A stretch of DNA of 64,000 nucleotides from Gracilariopsis chorda. Taxonomy: Eukaryota > Rhodophyta > Florideophyceae > Gracilariales > Gracilariaceae. Where the stretch lies: positions 121,322 to 185,321 of the forward strand of contig NBIV01000142.1 of NCBI GenBank assembly GCA_003194525.1. Direction: 5' to 3'. Below, piece by piece: positions 1 to 8,946 of this stretch. The notes beneath the pieces are model-generated. The model was not told the origin of the DNA, ran no database searches, and worked only from the letters and a program-made list of their open reading frames with translations. A program made the translations under genes and the position numbers. Numbering within the stretch: position 1 is the first letter of the stretch; each line of letters opens with the position of its first letter.

Positions 1-429
1 GCACATTTCAGCCTGGTTTGTCACGAGTCCAAAGCAGAATTCCGTAAAAGGGCTTGCAGTGTAAATTCTTTTACCGAAATGTTGCAGTTGGGAAACTCAT
101 TTCCTCAGGCGTACGAGTATTCTCACGCGCGGCTACGTGAGTGTCGGGCAGGCCGCCTGGCGCTTCTCGATCCAACACCTTCCAAAAAGGTTCTCGCAAA
201 AGGACCGGTTCAGAAAATGGGGCGAGATGAACTGTCAACATGCAATTGCATGCATCCCCAGCGATCGCTGATGCATCCTTTCCCTACCGCAGCGAAGCAA
301 AGCGGCCCTTTTTCCTTTCTGCTGGGGCAACTCCCCCATGATTTCAACTCACCCGATCTTCGACAGGATTATGCATGAATTGTTGGGAGAGCCTTTCACC
401 TCTACACTGGTTTTCTGTGTGCAAGGGTC
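1..429. other. No gene recognised at left edge
   Basis: Small overlapping open frames occur on the plus strand (for example 79-378), but none shows a recognisable domain and their composition looks incidental. The stretch is probably the 3' flank of the minus-strand gene that ends at 430. Confidence 0.5.
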
Positions 430-1722
430 CTACACTTTAAGCTCGGACCAGTCATTGTCACTGTCAGTCTCACTTGGGGCGGGTTTTTCTGGGACGGACT
501 CCTGGTTTGTCTGTTTGATAGCGTTGTCAACTACAGATGAATCTGGATTCTGGCTTAATCCAACGTCCTTAGTTGATAATTCCGACGCAACACATGATTG
601 TGACGTATCAGAGAAGTAGAAGTGCTTGTTGAAAACGCGAGGAGAAAGGCGTCGTTCGTCTACTTGTCTCGATTTGATCTTTAGCTTTGTTTGCAATTCA
701 CGAGTCATCCTCAATTGAACGAAGTGCGGAGAGGCATACAACTCAAAGCAGAGCGTCGTGGAGCTCCCATTTTCGCCCTTCGGAAGAACCCACTCCGCGC
801 TCAAAGAGCCACGTTCAGCAAGAAAAGATGAGCAAGACGGACGACGCCCGGACACCCATCCCTTCAATTCAGCCACGGTTAGCCCTGTATCGAGCGCTCT
901 GTACGCGGAGCCATCATTCCACGTTTCCAGTCGCCAGAGCCATTCTGCATCCGTTGCAAGACTCTCACTGCCGCAGACTGCTTCGACCTTGTAGTCGAAG
1001 CGTTCTTGCGAAGATTCCCACCGAGATTCCAAATTCAACGACGCTCCAAAAGCAGTTGCTGCCACTCCACCACCGAGGCCCTTTTTCACGAAGCCGATGC
1101 ATCGTCTAACTGGCATTGGTTTAACATCTACGCAAGTACAATGCTTGGTAGGAAAAACAGGACGAATTCCAAATTGTACTGACTCGAGGATGTGATTACT
1201 CCGCATTGCGGACTGGTTCTGCGTTTTTGCACGGAATCGCAGCGTCTCGAATGTGATACGCATACCAAGCATATCTGTCGCTTCAACGGGGAATGTTTGA
1301 GCCCGCATTGACGCCATCAGCTCAAACAGGGAAGTTTCAAAGCCTGTTTCTGCAGGTGTTGTACCAGAAATGAGGATGCTATCGCGACTAGCGTCCTGCG
1401 CATGTTTCTTGAGAAGGTTGATTTTATGAACGCGTTCTTCTCCTCTCAGCTTTCCGAAACGCGCACCTGAGCACTCGCCAGGAAATACTGCTGTTGTTTG
1501 TGGTACGATGTAAGAAGTGACAGGTATGTACCTGTCGCCGTAAGAAAGACATGCCGTCTCTTGATCGTCATCGATCACCAGTTCGATGTCGGGGTGCAGT
1601 TTGATGTCTTGAAGAATGTTTGAATTGATGTTAGAGAGTGGAATGAAAAGGAACCGGCTGCCGTCTTGGTCTCGAGTTATTCGGAGGGCTTCAACAATCT
1701 CGTCCGTAAAAGGGTTAGACAT
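430..1722 (-). CDS. Hypothetical protein, 430 aa
   Basis: This is an uninterrupted 430-codon frame with an ATG start, no introns and a normal composition, so it is very likely a real gene. I do not recognise the family. The first 60 residues contain an acidic stretch (IDDDQE) near residue 50. The middle part, roughly residues 100-370, alternates short hydrophobic and polar segments as beta-rich folds do, and has a Gly-rich motif (KKGLGGGVAA) near 215. The last 50 residues are Ser/Glu/Asp-rich and end in a DSDNDW motif, typical of a disordered acidic tail. I see no signal peptide or membrane segment. It is divergent from the CHAT gene across about 600 bp, so the two may share a promoter region. 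No function is assigned. Confidence 0.7.
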   Translation of the reverse strand: MSNPFTDEIVEALRITRDQDGSRFLFIPLSNINSNILQDIKLHPDIELVIDDDQETACLSYGDRYIPVTSYIVPQTTAVFPGECSGARFGKLRGEERVHKINLLKKHAQDASRDSILISGTTPAETGFETSLFELMASMRAQTFPVEATDMLGMRITFETLRFRAKTQNQSAMRSNHILESVQFGIRPVFPTKHCTCVDVKPMPVRRCIGFVKKGLGGGVAATAFGASLNLESRWESSQERFDYKVEAVCGSESLATDAEWLWRLETWNDGSAYRALDTGLTVAELKGWVSGRRPSCSSFLAERGSLSAEWVLPKGENGSSTTLCFELYASPHFVQLRMTRELQTKLKIKSRQVDERRLSPRVFNKHFYFSDTSQSCVASELSTKDVGLSQNPDSSVVDNAIKQTNQESVPEKPAPSETDSDNDWSELKV

Positions 1723-2329
1723 GGCAGAAACGGAGTGACAACCTCAAGTGTAGCATCGAGTTCTTGCTGATGAAGTGGTTCGGCGACAATGCAGCGAAAG
1801 GGGTAACAGCTGGGAGGAGATGGGCTCTGGAGCCTGGTTCCAGGGTTTAGAAGGCCAAACGTCTGAACAATTATCTATAATCTTGAATGTACACAGCCAT
1901 GCTCTGCATGATCGTGTAATCCGACTCACGCGTGGTCCGTGCCCTCATGAAACGTTACTCGCTTTTCCTCATACCCGTCGTATCTACAAGTGCACATACC
2001 CTTATAGTAATAAAGATTTCTAGTATGGTAGGTGTAAACCGAGGGCTTGTACATACAGAGTGTTCTTTGAGAAGAGTAGGATCCGGCATGCACCACGGTG
2101 CAGGTTACAGTTGTGCACCCTGACGCCCCTGAAGTCTCGCCGGGTGGGACGCGGAACTGAGGTTAGGATTGCAGCAGCAACGCTCTTCGTCATCTTGATG
2201 ATGCGCTCAGAAATATAGACAATCCTCAACGTCTCCTGCCATCACACCTGCTCTACCCATAGTAACCTAAGAGTTACTGTTGCACCTCCATAGTCTGAAA
2301 CTGTCTCCACAACGAGATATTATCACGGA
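1723..2329. promoter_or_regulatory. Divergent intergenic region between 430-aa gene and CHAT gene
   Basis: About 600 bp separates two divergent start codons and must hold both promoters. Short frames here have no recognisable content. No unambiguous TATA box or other element can be assigned by eye. Confidence 0.4.
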
Positions 2330-5300
2330 ATGCAGATGCTCAACAATGATTCCAGAAGGAATTCAATTCCACCGAGCCCTCGACTTCACGCATCTCATGA
2401 CCTTAATATTAGGGGAAGTCGTCTTTCGAACAAGCCAAGCCCCGAAAGCAATACTGCTACCTCTGGTACGTTGCTGCCGGAAGCGTCCTCTCTCGAAACG
2501 ACATGGTGGCAGCGTTTCCGATTAGCTTTGTGCAGCTCAGTGCTTCGCGAAGAGCTTCGCGGCGATTTCTCATCCGCCTTGAGTATCGCAGATTCCGCCC
2601 TACAACAACACAGTTTGAGTTCGTGCGAACGTACCGATGCCCTTTTCTCGAAGGGGTTGTCCCTCCTTCTCAGCGGCCGCCCTCAGGCCGCGATGACTGT
2701 GCTAGATGAAATGAAGTCTCACATGGAAGATAGGAGAGACGATGCACGGCATCTCCGATATCTGGTTTGGCTATATATAGCTCGTGAAGAGGCTCACGCG
2801 ATGGCGTTAGATGATTCAAACATGGCAGATGATGTTTTACTAAGGGCGAGGTTTGGCTGGCCGGAGAGTAACGTAAGCGAGCTTCGCTCCAGACAAACAA
2901 AGATCAAAGAAGTTAGACAGATAACTGTAGACCGTGTTTCTGTGGAAGAGTGTGAACTTTTCAACGCCATTGTGTTCTATAGACTGGCGAAGATGTATGG
3001 CTACAGCCTTTGTCCAGCTAATGTTGCAGTCCCCGTGCCTGAGCGAGCTTACTTGGAAAAAGCATCCCATTGGATCAAATACGCCAGACGCCCTCCTCCA
3101 CTTGCTCGAGGCTGTGGTTTCGCGCAGCGTCAGTACATACGCTTATGTAGTATGTGTCTACCACGAGAGATGATTGTGCAGAATATGATGACTTACATAC
3201 CCATGCATGACGATCATGACCGCGGATTAGCTTTGCTGCTCGAATGTGACCTGATTTTGTGTCGGGTTGGAACAACTGTAGAGTACTGGGGCACCATCGC
3301 AGCTCTAGGAGGATGGTCAACATTGACTGCGGGAGTCCTTGTCGAGGAGTTTTACCGTCCCACAGCTCACGAATTAGACCGTGCCTCTAAACTTATTCAA
3401 GATGCGCATGAGCTCTTCGACGAAGTTAACTCTCCAAGAGGAGTTGCAAGTGCGTATATACGGAAAAGCTATTGCGCAGTATTGGACAGTAGGTGGAATG
3501 AAGGTAAGCAATATGCTCTGATCGCATTTGACAGATTTCGAGCCGTCAAAGATGCATATGGTCAGAACGTCGCCCAGCTTCATGTCGTCCTCGCCTCAAT
3601 AGGAGAATCGCCGCTTATAGATCCAAGTAGCATGGCTTTTCCAATAGGTGAATGGGGCATAGGCTGTGGGAGTTACAGTGTTGCCGTATCACTTGGACGG
3701 CTTCTGCTGCGTGTCGCAAGTCAATACTGGCTTGTAAGAAACGGACGCATCATGGAAGCTCTTGGGTGCTGTCGCGCTGCTCGTGGACTGTTTGAAGCAC
3801 TGAAAGCTCCCCTTGGGATTGCGGATGCTTTGTTCAGTGAGAGTCAAGTACTTTCTTTCTGTGGTGCAAGGCATGAAGAGATAACGCTGTTGCAGGATGC
3901 GCTAATGGTACTCACCAAGATGGGGAAAGTATCATCCGAGACGAAGGAGGCTCGTCGAAATCTTATCGCAGATATTGCTGGTGGGCTTCTTAGAGCATAC
4001 CTTTCTTTAGAAAGCCAGATCACAGGTCTCGAGCGATTGTTAGATGATGTGAAAGAGCTCTTTGGATTGCCTCGCGGGGAAAGCTCAATCGAAGGGGCTA
4101 AGGAGCTCTTGCGGATGTTTGGACACTTCTTCCGCGACAGCTCCTCACCTGTCTCCGGAACTGCATCAAACGCCAAGGCTCCGTTCATAATTTTGCATTA
4201 TGTTACATTGATGACGCAAGTACTGGTCCCTGCAATCAAGGCATATCATCTTCAATTTCGCCCTGAGGCGAGGGAGGAGTTTCAACGACTAGAAACTCTT
4301 GCACTATACAACATTGATGTGCTTGCTGGTAATCCCCGTGAGAAGGAGTTTTGCATGTTCCTAGTCCATGGACTCCTCCATAACTACGAAGAGCAGAAGA
4401 AAGCCGCCCTAGAGCATTTTCACCTTTTCTCCGAGTGTTCGATTAACCCTATATTGGACATAGTGCATTTACAAGACGTTACCTCAATGAATCCGGATGG
4501 CACGAGAATGCAGAGAACAAAGGACATAACAGAAGTACAGGGATATTTGAGCTTAGACCTTCGAACTTGCTTTTCCATCCTCATCAAGGCCGAGGCGTGG
4601 CCTGAGGCTAGAGAATGTCTGGAATCTTTGAATAAGTTTCTTGGTACAAGTAATTGGTGGCGCTTAGATCTGGATAATCTGTCATACGGTGAGAGAATTG
4701 CTGTGCTGTTGTCAAAAGAAGGTAAGTACGAAGAGGCCATAAAGCTGTTCGATGAGTGCATTTCTTTCTCCGAGAGCACTTTACGCTCTATACCGGACGT
4801 CGAAAAAAGGTCATATAGACTCCGCAGTGCTTCACCTTCTCTGCTCTTCCAAGCTGCCCGCGCAGTGTTCAACTACCTCATTGTTTCAGAAGCACAGAAC
4901 AGAGATACACACAAACTCTGTGAGCGATTGTTTGCATACCTTGACGCGACGAAGGCTCGCACGATGCTCGATTTGGAAGCCTCCAACAAGTTGCTGTCAA
5001 GACCAGCAGATAGCCAGTCGATTGTCACTGCTTCCTCGCATTCACATTCAGATGATCTCGACGGTAGCATGACCTCTGGAAACGCCCATGGGCGACTAGA
5101 TGCGGAGGCCTTGCCAGAGGAACACTCCACGGTAGCCAATATCGCTGCATGGCAAAAGTTAGTGTGGCACCGGGCTGCTCTTGCCCGTATCACCGCAAAA
5201 TTACATGTTGAAGGGTATTCCACACCAGAACAGGTTTTGGCAAGTTCCGAGGCCTCAGAATGGAGAAGAAGGCGACTCAAGAAGGCGAAAAACGCCTTAG

Positions 5301-6532
5301 ATTATTGTGATAAGAAGTTGCATGAGGTGGGACAAAAACTCTTACGAGACAGTCCTGTCGTCGCGAAATGGATGAAGACGCAAGGAGACACATTATCTCT
5401 AGGAGAAGTACAGGCTTGCTTGCCGTCGTCAGTATTATTGGTGCAGTACTTTGTCAGCGCGCGACATGTCTTCATTCTGATTGCGACCAAGAACCATGGC
5501 CTAATAGAACGCAAGCTTGTCGAAATGCCGGAGAAGAAACTGCAGGCACTCGTAGAGAGATTCGTTTCTGTGTGCGCCACTGAACCACTTGCTGCTCTTG
5601 CACCCGTAGTGGACCTCCGGAGTGAATACTCGGAAGCAGCAGAGGGCATCAGCTCTACACTGATCGACCCCATTAAGGCATGTCTGCATGATGCTTGTCA
5701 GAGTACGGAGGGCGAACGAGTTCGTTTGATTATTGTTCCTCACCGTTGTCTCAATGACTTGCCGTTCCACGCGTTGCCGTGGGAGGACGCAGAGCCACTC
5801 GGTTCTTCTTTTGTTATCTCGTATTTGCACTCTGCCAGTGAGTTGCAGTTCTACGGAAAAGGGTCCGTAACGAATCCGATACAGATTAGGGGAGGCAGAT
5901 CTTTGCTGGTTGGTAATCCTTGTCACATGAGCCATGTACATCCTGTTTCCGGGATCAGAAGCCAAGAGTCAGCTCTTGAGGGGTCCGCCGAGGAAGTGAT
6001 TACGTTGCAAAGTGTTCTGAGAGAGCATGAGGTGTCGTGCTGCGTTTTAACCGATGAAAGCGCCAACTTGAACAGGCTACGCGAGTGGCTTTCAGAAGAA
6101 GTGGGGCAGGGTCCTACATCGACGAGTACTATCTTGCACCTGGCAACTCATTTTGTTTACGTTCGCGACGCACCCCTTATGTCAGCCTTTCTTCTTGCAA
6201 ACGGTGAAAAGTTGACTGTGCTGGAGCTGAGTACTCAAAGAACTGAGCTAGACCTGGTCGTGCTGAGTGCCTGCAGCTCAGCTCATGGCGAGAGCACCAT
6301 CGGAGGAGATTTTTACGGTGCGGTTGAGGCCTTGCGCGCGGCTGGTGTACGGCGGATAGTCGCAAGTCTATGGCCTGTTCGGGACGTTGTGGCTCGTGAG
6401 ACGATGACGGCCTTCTACAAACGCGTGCTAGAGGGGCATGAGCCGGCAGAGGCATTGCGAAGAACGCAAGGTCTGCTTCGTCAACGGTTCGAACATCCTT
6501 GCTATTGGGCACCGTTTACCTTGATCGGGTAG
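2330..6532 (+). CDS. TPR-repeat protein with C-terminal CHAT (caspase-like) protease domain
   Basis: This intact 1400-residue protein has a long helical N-terminal part and a CHAT domain at its C terminus. Residues about 50-900 are amphipathic helices of the TPR type; helix pairs with Ala/Gly/Leu spacing recur, for example around 370-430 and 790-830. From about residue 1040 a beta-strand-rich core begins. It carries the two signatures of the CHAT family: HLATH (His1270, His1274) and LSACSS (Cys1315), the expected His-Cys dyad of clan CD peptidases. The family's terminal block follows (IVASLWPVRD, then WAPFTLIG). Both catalytic residues are present, so the protein should be proteolytically competent. 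CHAT is related to separase and caspases, and TPR-CHAT proteins are best known from bacteria, where the TPR part senses or binds a partner. The ATG at 2330 is the first in frame. The substrate is unknown. It is divergent from the 430-residue gene. Confidence 0.88.
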   Translation: MQMLNNDSRRNSIPPSPRLHASHDLNIRGSRLSNKPSPESNTATSGTLLPEASSLETTWWQRFRLALCSSVLREELRGDFSSALSIADSALQQHSLSSCERTDALFSKGLSLLLSGRPQAAMTVLDEMKSHMEDRRDDARHLRYLVWLYIAREEAHAMALDDSNMADDVLLRARFGWPESNVSELRSRQTKIKEVRQITVDRVSVEECELFNAIVFYRLAKMYGYSLCPANVAVPVPERAYLEKASHWIKYARRPPPLARGCGFAQRQYIRLCSMCLPREMIVQNMMTYIPMHDDHDRGLALLLECDLILCRVGTTVEYWGTIAALGGWSTLTAGVLVEEFYRPTAHELDRASKLIQDAHELFDEVNSPRGVASAYIRKSYCAVLDSRWNEGKQYALIAFDRFRAVKDAYGQNVAQLHVVLASIGESPLIDPSSMAFPIGEWGIGCGSYSVAVSLGRLLLRVASQYWLVRNGRIMEALGCCRAARGLFEALKAPLGIADALFSESQVLSFCGARHEEITLLQDALMVLTKMGKVSSETKEARRNLIADIAGGLLRAYLSLESQITGLERLLDDVKELFGLPRGESSIEGAKELLRMFGHFFRDSSSPVSGTASNAKAPFIILHYVTLMTQVLVPAIKAYHLQFRPEAREEFQRLETLALYNIDVLAGNPREKEFCMFLVHGLLHNYEEQKKAALEHFHLFSECSINPILDIVHLQDVTSMNPDGTRMQRTKDITEVQGYLSLDLRTCFSILIKAEAWPEARECLESLNKFLGTSNWWRLDLDNLSYGERIAVLLSKEGKYEEAIKLFDECISFSESTLRSIPDVEKRSYRLRSASPSLLFQAARAVFNYLIVSEAQNRDTHKLCERLFAYLDATKARTMLDLEASNKLLSRPADSQSIVTASSHSHSDDLDGSMTSGNAHGRLDAEALPEEHSTVANIAAWQKLVWHRAALARITAKLHVEGYSTPEQVLASSEASEWRRRRLKKAKNALDYCDKKLHEVGQKLLRDSPVVAKWMKTQGDTLSLGEVQACLPSSVLLVQYFVSARHVFILIATKNHGLIERKLVEMPEKKLQALVERFVSVCATEPLAALAPVVDLRSEYSEAAEGISSTLIDPIKACLHDACQSTEGERVRLIIVPHRCLNDLPFHALPWEDAEPLGSSFVISYLHSASELQFYGKGSVTNPIQIRGGRSLLVGNPCHMSHVHPVSGIRSQESALEGSAEEVITLQSVLREHEVSCCVLTDESANLNRLREWLSEEVGQGPTSTSTILHLATHFVYVRDAPLMSAFLLANGEKLTVLELSTQRTELDLVVLSACSSAHGESTIGGDFYGAVEALRAAGVRRIVASLWPVRDVVARETMTAFYKRVLEGHEPAEALRRTQGLLRQRFEHPCYWAPFTLIG

Positions 6533-7312
6533 CGTCGTGTGCCGTTAATGATAGATATCAAGCAGCGCGCAGTCGCTTTCTCGCAAAACGGGACTGCTGC
6601 CTGTTGAGAAAAAAGTTGGGAGGTGTGGGTTTTCGAGCCCAGACGATCGCACCATTAGACGAAAGCTGAGCTGCAGTGTTGATGACGGCACGCGGCTCCC
6701 GCGATCGGCGAAGATGCCTGTGCAACAGCCGAGCTCGTCTCCCACAAAAATTGTGTTTGTGATCTGGTTACATGCTCAGCTCTCCTGTGACTCCTCTTCT
6801 GTATGCTTCGAAATATCATTAGCCACAAAGGTTACCGTTGGTAACCGCTAGCGATCGCTACCCTTCAGTGCTCTAGTCTACCACTAAAACAGTACACGTA
6901 CCAAGGCTGACCTTACCTTGGATCCCTTCTTCGTGCTCAGGCCAGCTATCCCCCCAACATCTTTTCGTAGAGCCTATTCCTGCTCGTAGTAGAGGGCTAC
7001 ATCTCTTCGGTCCCTGATTTCTGCAATCACGATAGCTCTTTCAAACGAGCAGGGAAGGAAGGAAAAAGCAGACTCGAAACAAGAAGAAGCAACAAGCAAA
7101 AAGACTTCACACAACAATAGTGCACTCTTTCGCGTCTGTTATCCACATACTTAACACGCTGTTTTTTTCATTGCTATCAATTCACCAGAGTCTGCACAAA
7201 TTTTCGGTCGTCTAAACGCGTTTAGCATCTTTTGGCCGATAGATAGCTGCCCGCGCCAATTCTTGGCGGCCGTTCGTGCTACTCGAGTTTTCTTCTGTTC
7301 AGCTATTACATC
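6533..7312. other. Intergenic region upstream of the APE2-like gene
   Basis: About 780 bp without a convincing gene. It must contain the 3' end of the CHAT gene and the promoter of the APE2-like gene. A minus-strand tRNA-like fragment around 6610-6740 was examined and rejected. The last 250 bp are rich in A and T runs. Confidence 0.5.
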
Positions 7313-8887
7313 ATGAGGATAACCTCATGGAACGTCAACGGTTTAAAAAGTGTGCGACCGCTTCGCCCTCTCTTTGCAACTCTGGATTCTGATATCATAT
7401 GTTTGCAAGAAACCAAAATATCAGGTCCTGGAGACCCTGAATTAGAAAGCATGGCTTTCGTCGAAGGATACGACTCTTTCTTCAGCATCTGCAAACAGAA
7501 ACGCGGATACAGCGGAGTTGCCACTTTTTGTCGAAAGAAAATTGCTACTCCACATGACGCTGGTGAAGGATTTTGCAACTCAGTAGGCGGTGCCAGCATC
7601 CAAGTCTCCGAGACCAATAGCCAGTGTTTTGATCAGGCATCCGATGCCGAAGATGAAGCAAAGTTGCGATTGTTCTCGGCCAATACGTTGCGCCTTGTAA
7701 AGGAAGAAGGTCGTTCCGTCATTACTGATCACAAACGCTTCGTTCTAATCAACGTTTATATTCCAGCTGTAACCGTTGCAGATCGAGCTGAGTTCAAGAT
7801 GAAATTCCTACACGCGCTTCGAGCCAAGGTTGCAGCTCTGCATAGCATTGGGCGCAAGGTTATTATCGTTGGTGACTTCAATATTTGTCCGTCTCTAAAA
7901 GATCGTGCGGAACCGGTGCCACCCAGCGAACTGGTTGCGTGGGAGCAAAGTCCAACAAGAACTTGGCTCCGGGCTTTATTGAATACACAGAATATGGTTG
8001 ATACATTTCGTGAAGTGCATCCTAGCGCAAAGCACTCGTACACTTGTTGGTCAGAGGCCACAAGGTCCAGGGAGAACAATCACGGATCACGTATTGATCT
8101 AATAGTAACGAGTCGCGATTTGTTTCTGTCTGACGTAACGGAGGCCGCTATATGGTCACATGTAAAAGGATCTGACCACTGTCCAGTTTCTATACAACTG
8201 GAGAATAGTCATAATTCTGGAATCTGCGGGAAAGGTGTTCCACGATTCTGCATGCGATACATGCCAAGATTTGCTTTCAGGCAGCAGTCATTGAAATCAC
8301 TTTATGTACGAACGGATACAAACAGTTCGCAAAGACACCTGAGATACTCTCCCTCTAAAACTATCAAAGTGAATGAGACGCAAGAGGGAAATACGTCAGT
8401 TCAGAGTCTATCCAAGGATAAACCGGGCTTACGTAAGCGCAAGCCACAGTATGCACAGACTTCGCTTCTAGCTTTGACAAAGTTAAGTGAATCAAACTTA
8501 GGTGTATGCGATGGGAGCAGAATTTCATCCAGCCTACAACCCCCCACCACCCTGGGCAAGCATGCTTCTCAATCAAGTGCAAACCATGTTGTAGAGCCCA
8601 CAGGTGTAAGGGGCTTGCATCCATCGAGACCGGAACGTGAAAGCAATGCGGAAACCGCCAAACGGCGCAAGCTCACATCTGAAGCTTGGAGCAGGATACT
8701 GACTGGACCACCCCCAGTTCCGCGCTGTCGTCATGGACGATTTTGCGTGATTAAGAAAGTAAGCAAAACTGGCGAAAACAAAGGTAGGACATTTTTCTCC
8801 TGTCCATACCCTGCAGGCCTTGGAAAGACTGCGAACTGCAACTTCTTTCAGTGGGCCCCCTACAAAGCTGGGTTTGAACCAACATAG
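7313..8887 (+). CDS. APEX2: AP endonuclease 2 (APE2/Apn2-type exonuclease III) with GRF zinc finger
   Basis: This 524-residue protein is a class II AP endonuclease and 3' phosphodiesterase/exonuclease of base-excision repair and nuclear ATR-Chk1 signalling. The EEP catalytic domain fills residues 1-295: SWNVNGL (Asn7, Asn9), LQETK (Glu33), the YIP Tyr149, VGDFN (Asp188, Asn190), IDLIV (Asp262) and GSDHCPV (Asp288, His289). All metal-binding and catalytic residues are present. A PCNA-interaction-like motif, QQSLKSLY, lies at about 324-331, where other APE2 proteins have one. A low-complexity linker follows. A C-terminal GRF zinc finger spans residues 472-518, with Cys472, His474, Cys497 and Cys509 as likely ligands. 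This order (EEP, PIP, GRF) separates APE2 from APE1. There is no intron, and the ATG at 7313 starts directly at the catalytic fold. It is tail to tail with the next minus-strand gene, 59 bp away. Confidence 0.95.
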   Translation: MRITSWNVNGLKSVRPLRPLFATLDSDIICLQETKISGPGDPELESMAFVEGYDSFFSICKQKRGYSGVATFCRKKIATPHDAGEGFCNSVGGASIQVSETNSQCFDQASDAEDEAKLRLFSANTLRLVKEEGRSVITDHKRFVLINVYIPAVTVADRAEFKMKFLHALRAKVAALHSIGRKVIIVGDFNICPSLKDRAEPVPPSELVAWEQSPTRTWLRALLNTQNMVDTFREVHPSAKHSYTCWSEATRSRENNHGSRIDLIVTSRDLFLSDVTEAAIWSHVKGSDHCPVSIQLENSHNSGICGKGVPRFCMRYMPRFAFRQQSLKSLYVRTDTNSSQRHLRYSPSKTIKVNETQEGNTSVQSLSKDKPGLRKRKPQYAQTSLLALTKLSESNLGVCDGSRISSSLQPPTTLGKHASQSSANHVVEPTGVRGLHPSRPERESNAETAKRRKLTSEAWSRILTGPPPVPRCRHGRFCVIKKVSKTGENKGRTFFSCPYPAGLGKTANCNFFQWAPYKAGFEPT

Positions 8888-8946
8888 AGATTACATGGAA
8901 GTTGATTAGCAATTCTTAGAGTCCGTAATCACGAACACAGGTTAGG

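Noticed and set aside
6610-6740. A minus-strand tRNA-like segment with a T-arm-like GGCTCGAAAACCC and a D-arm-like TCTAATGGT
   Set aside because: The spacing leaves no room for an anticodon arm between the two, and the acceptor stem pairs only in part. An intron-containing or permuted tRNA was considered but could not be folded by eye.
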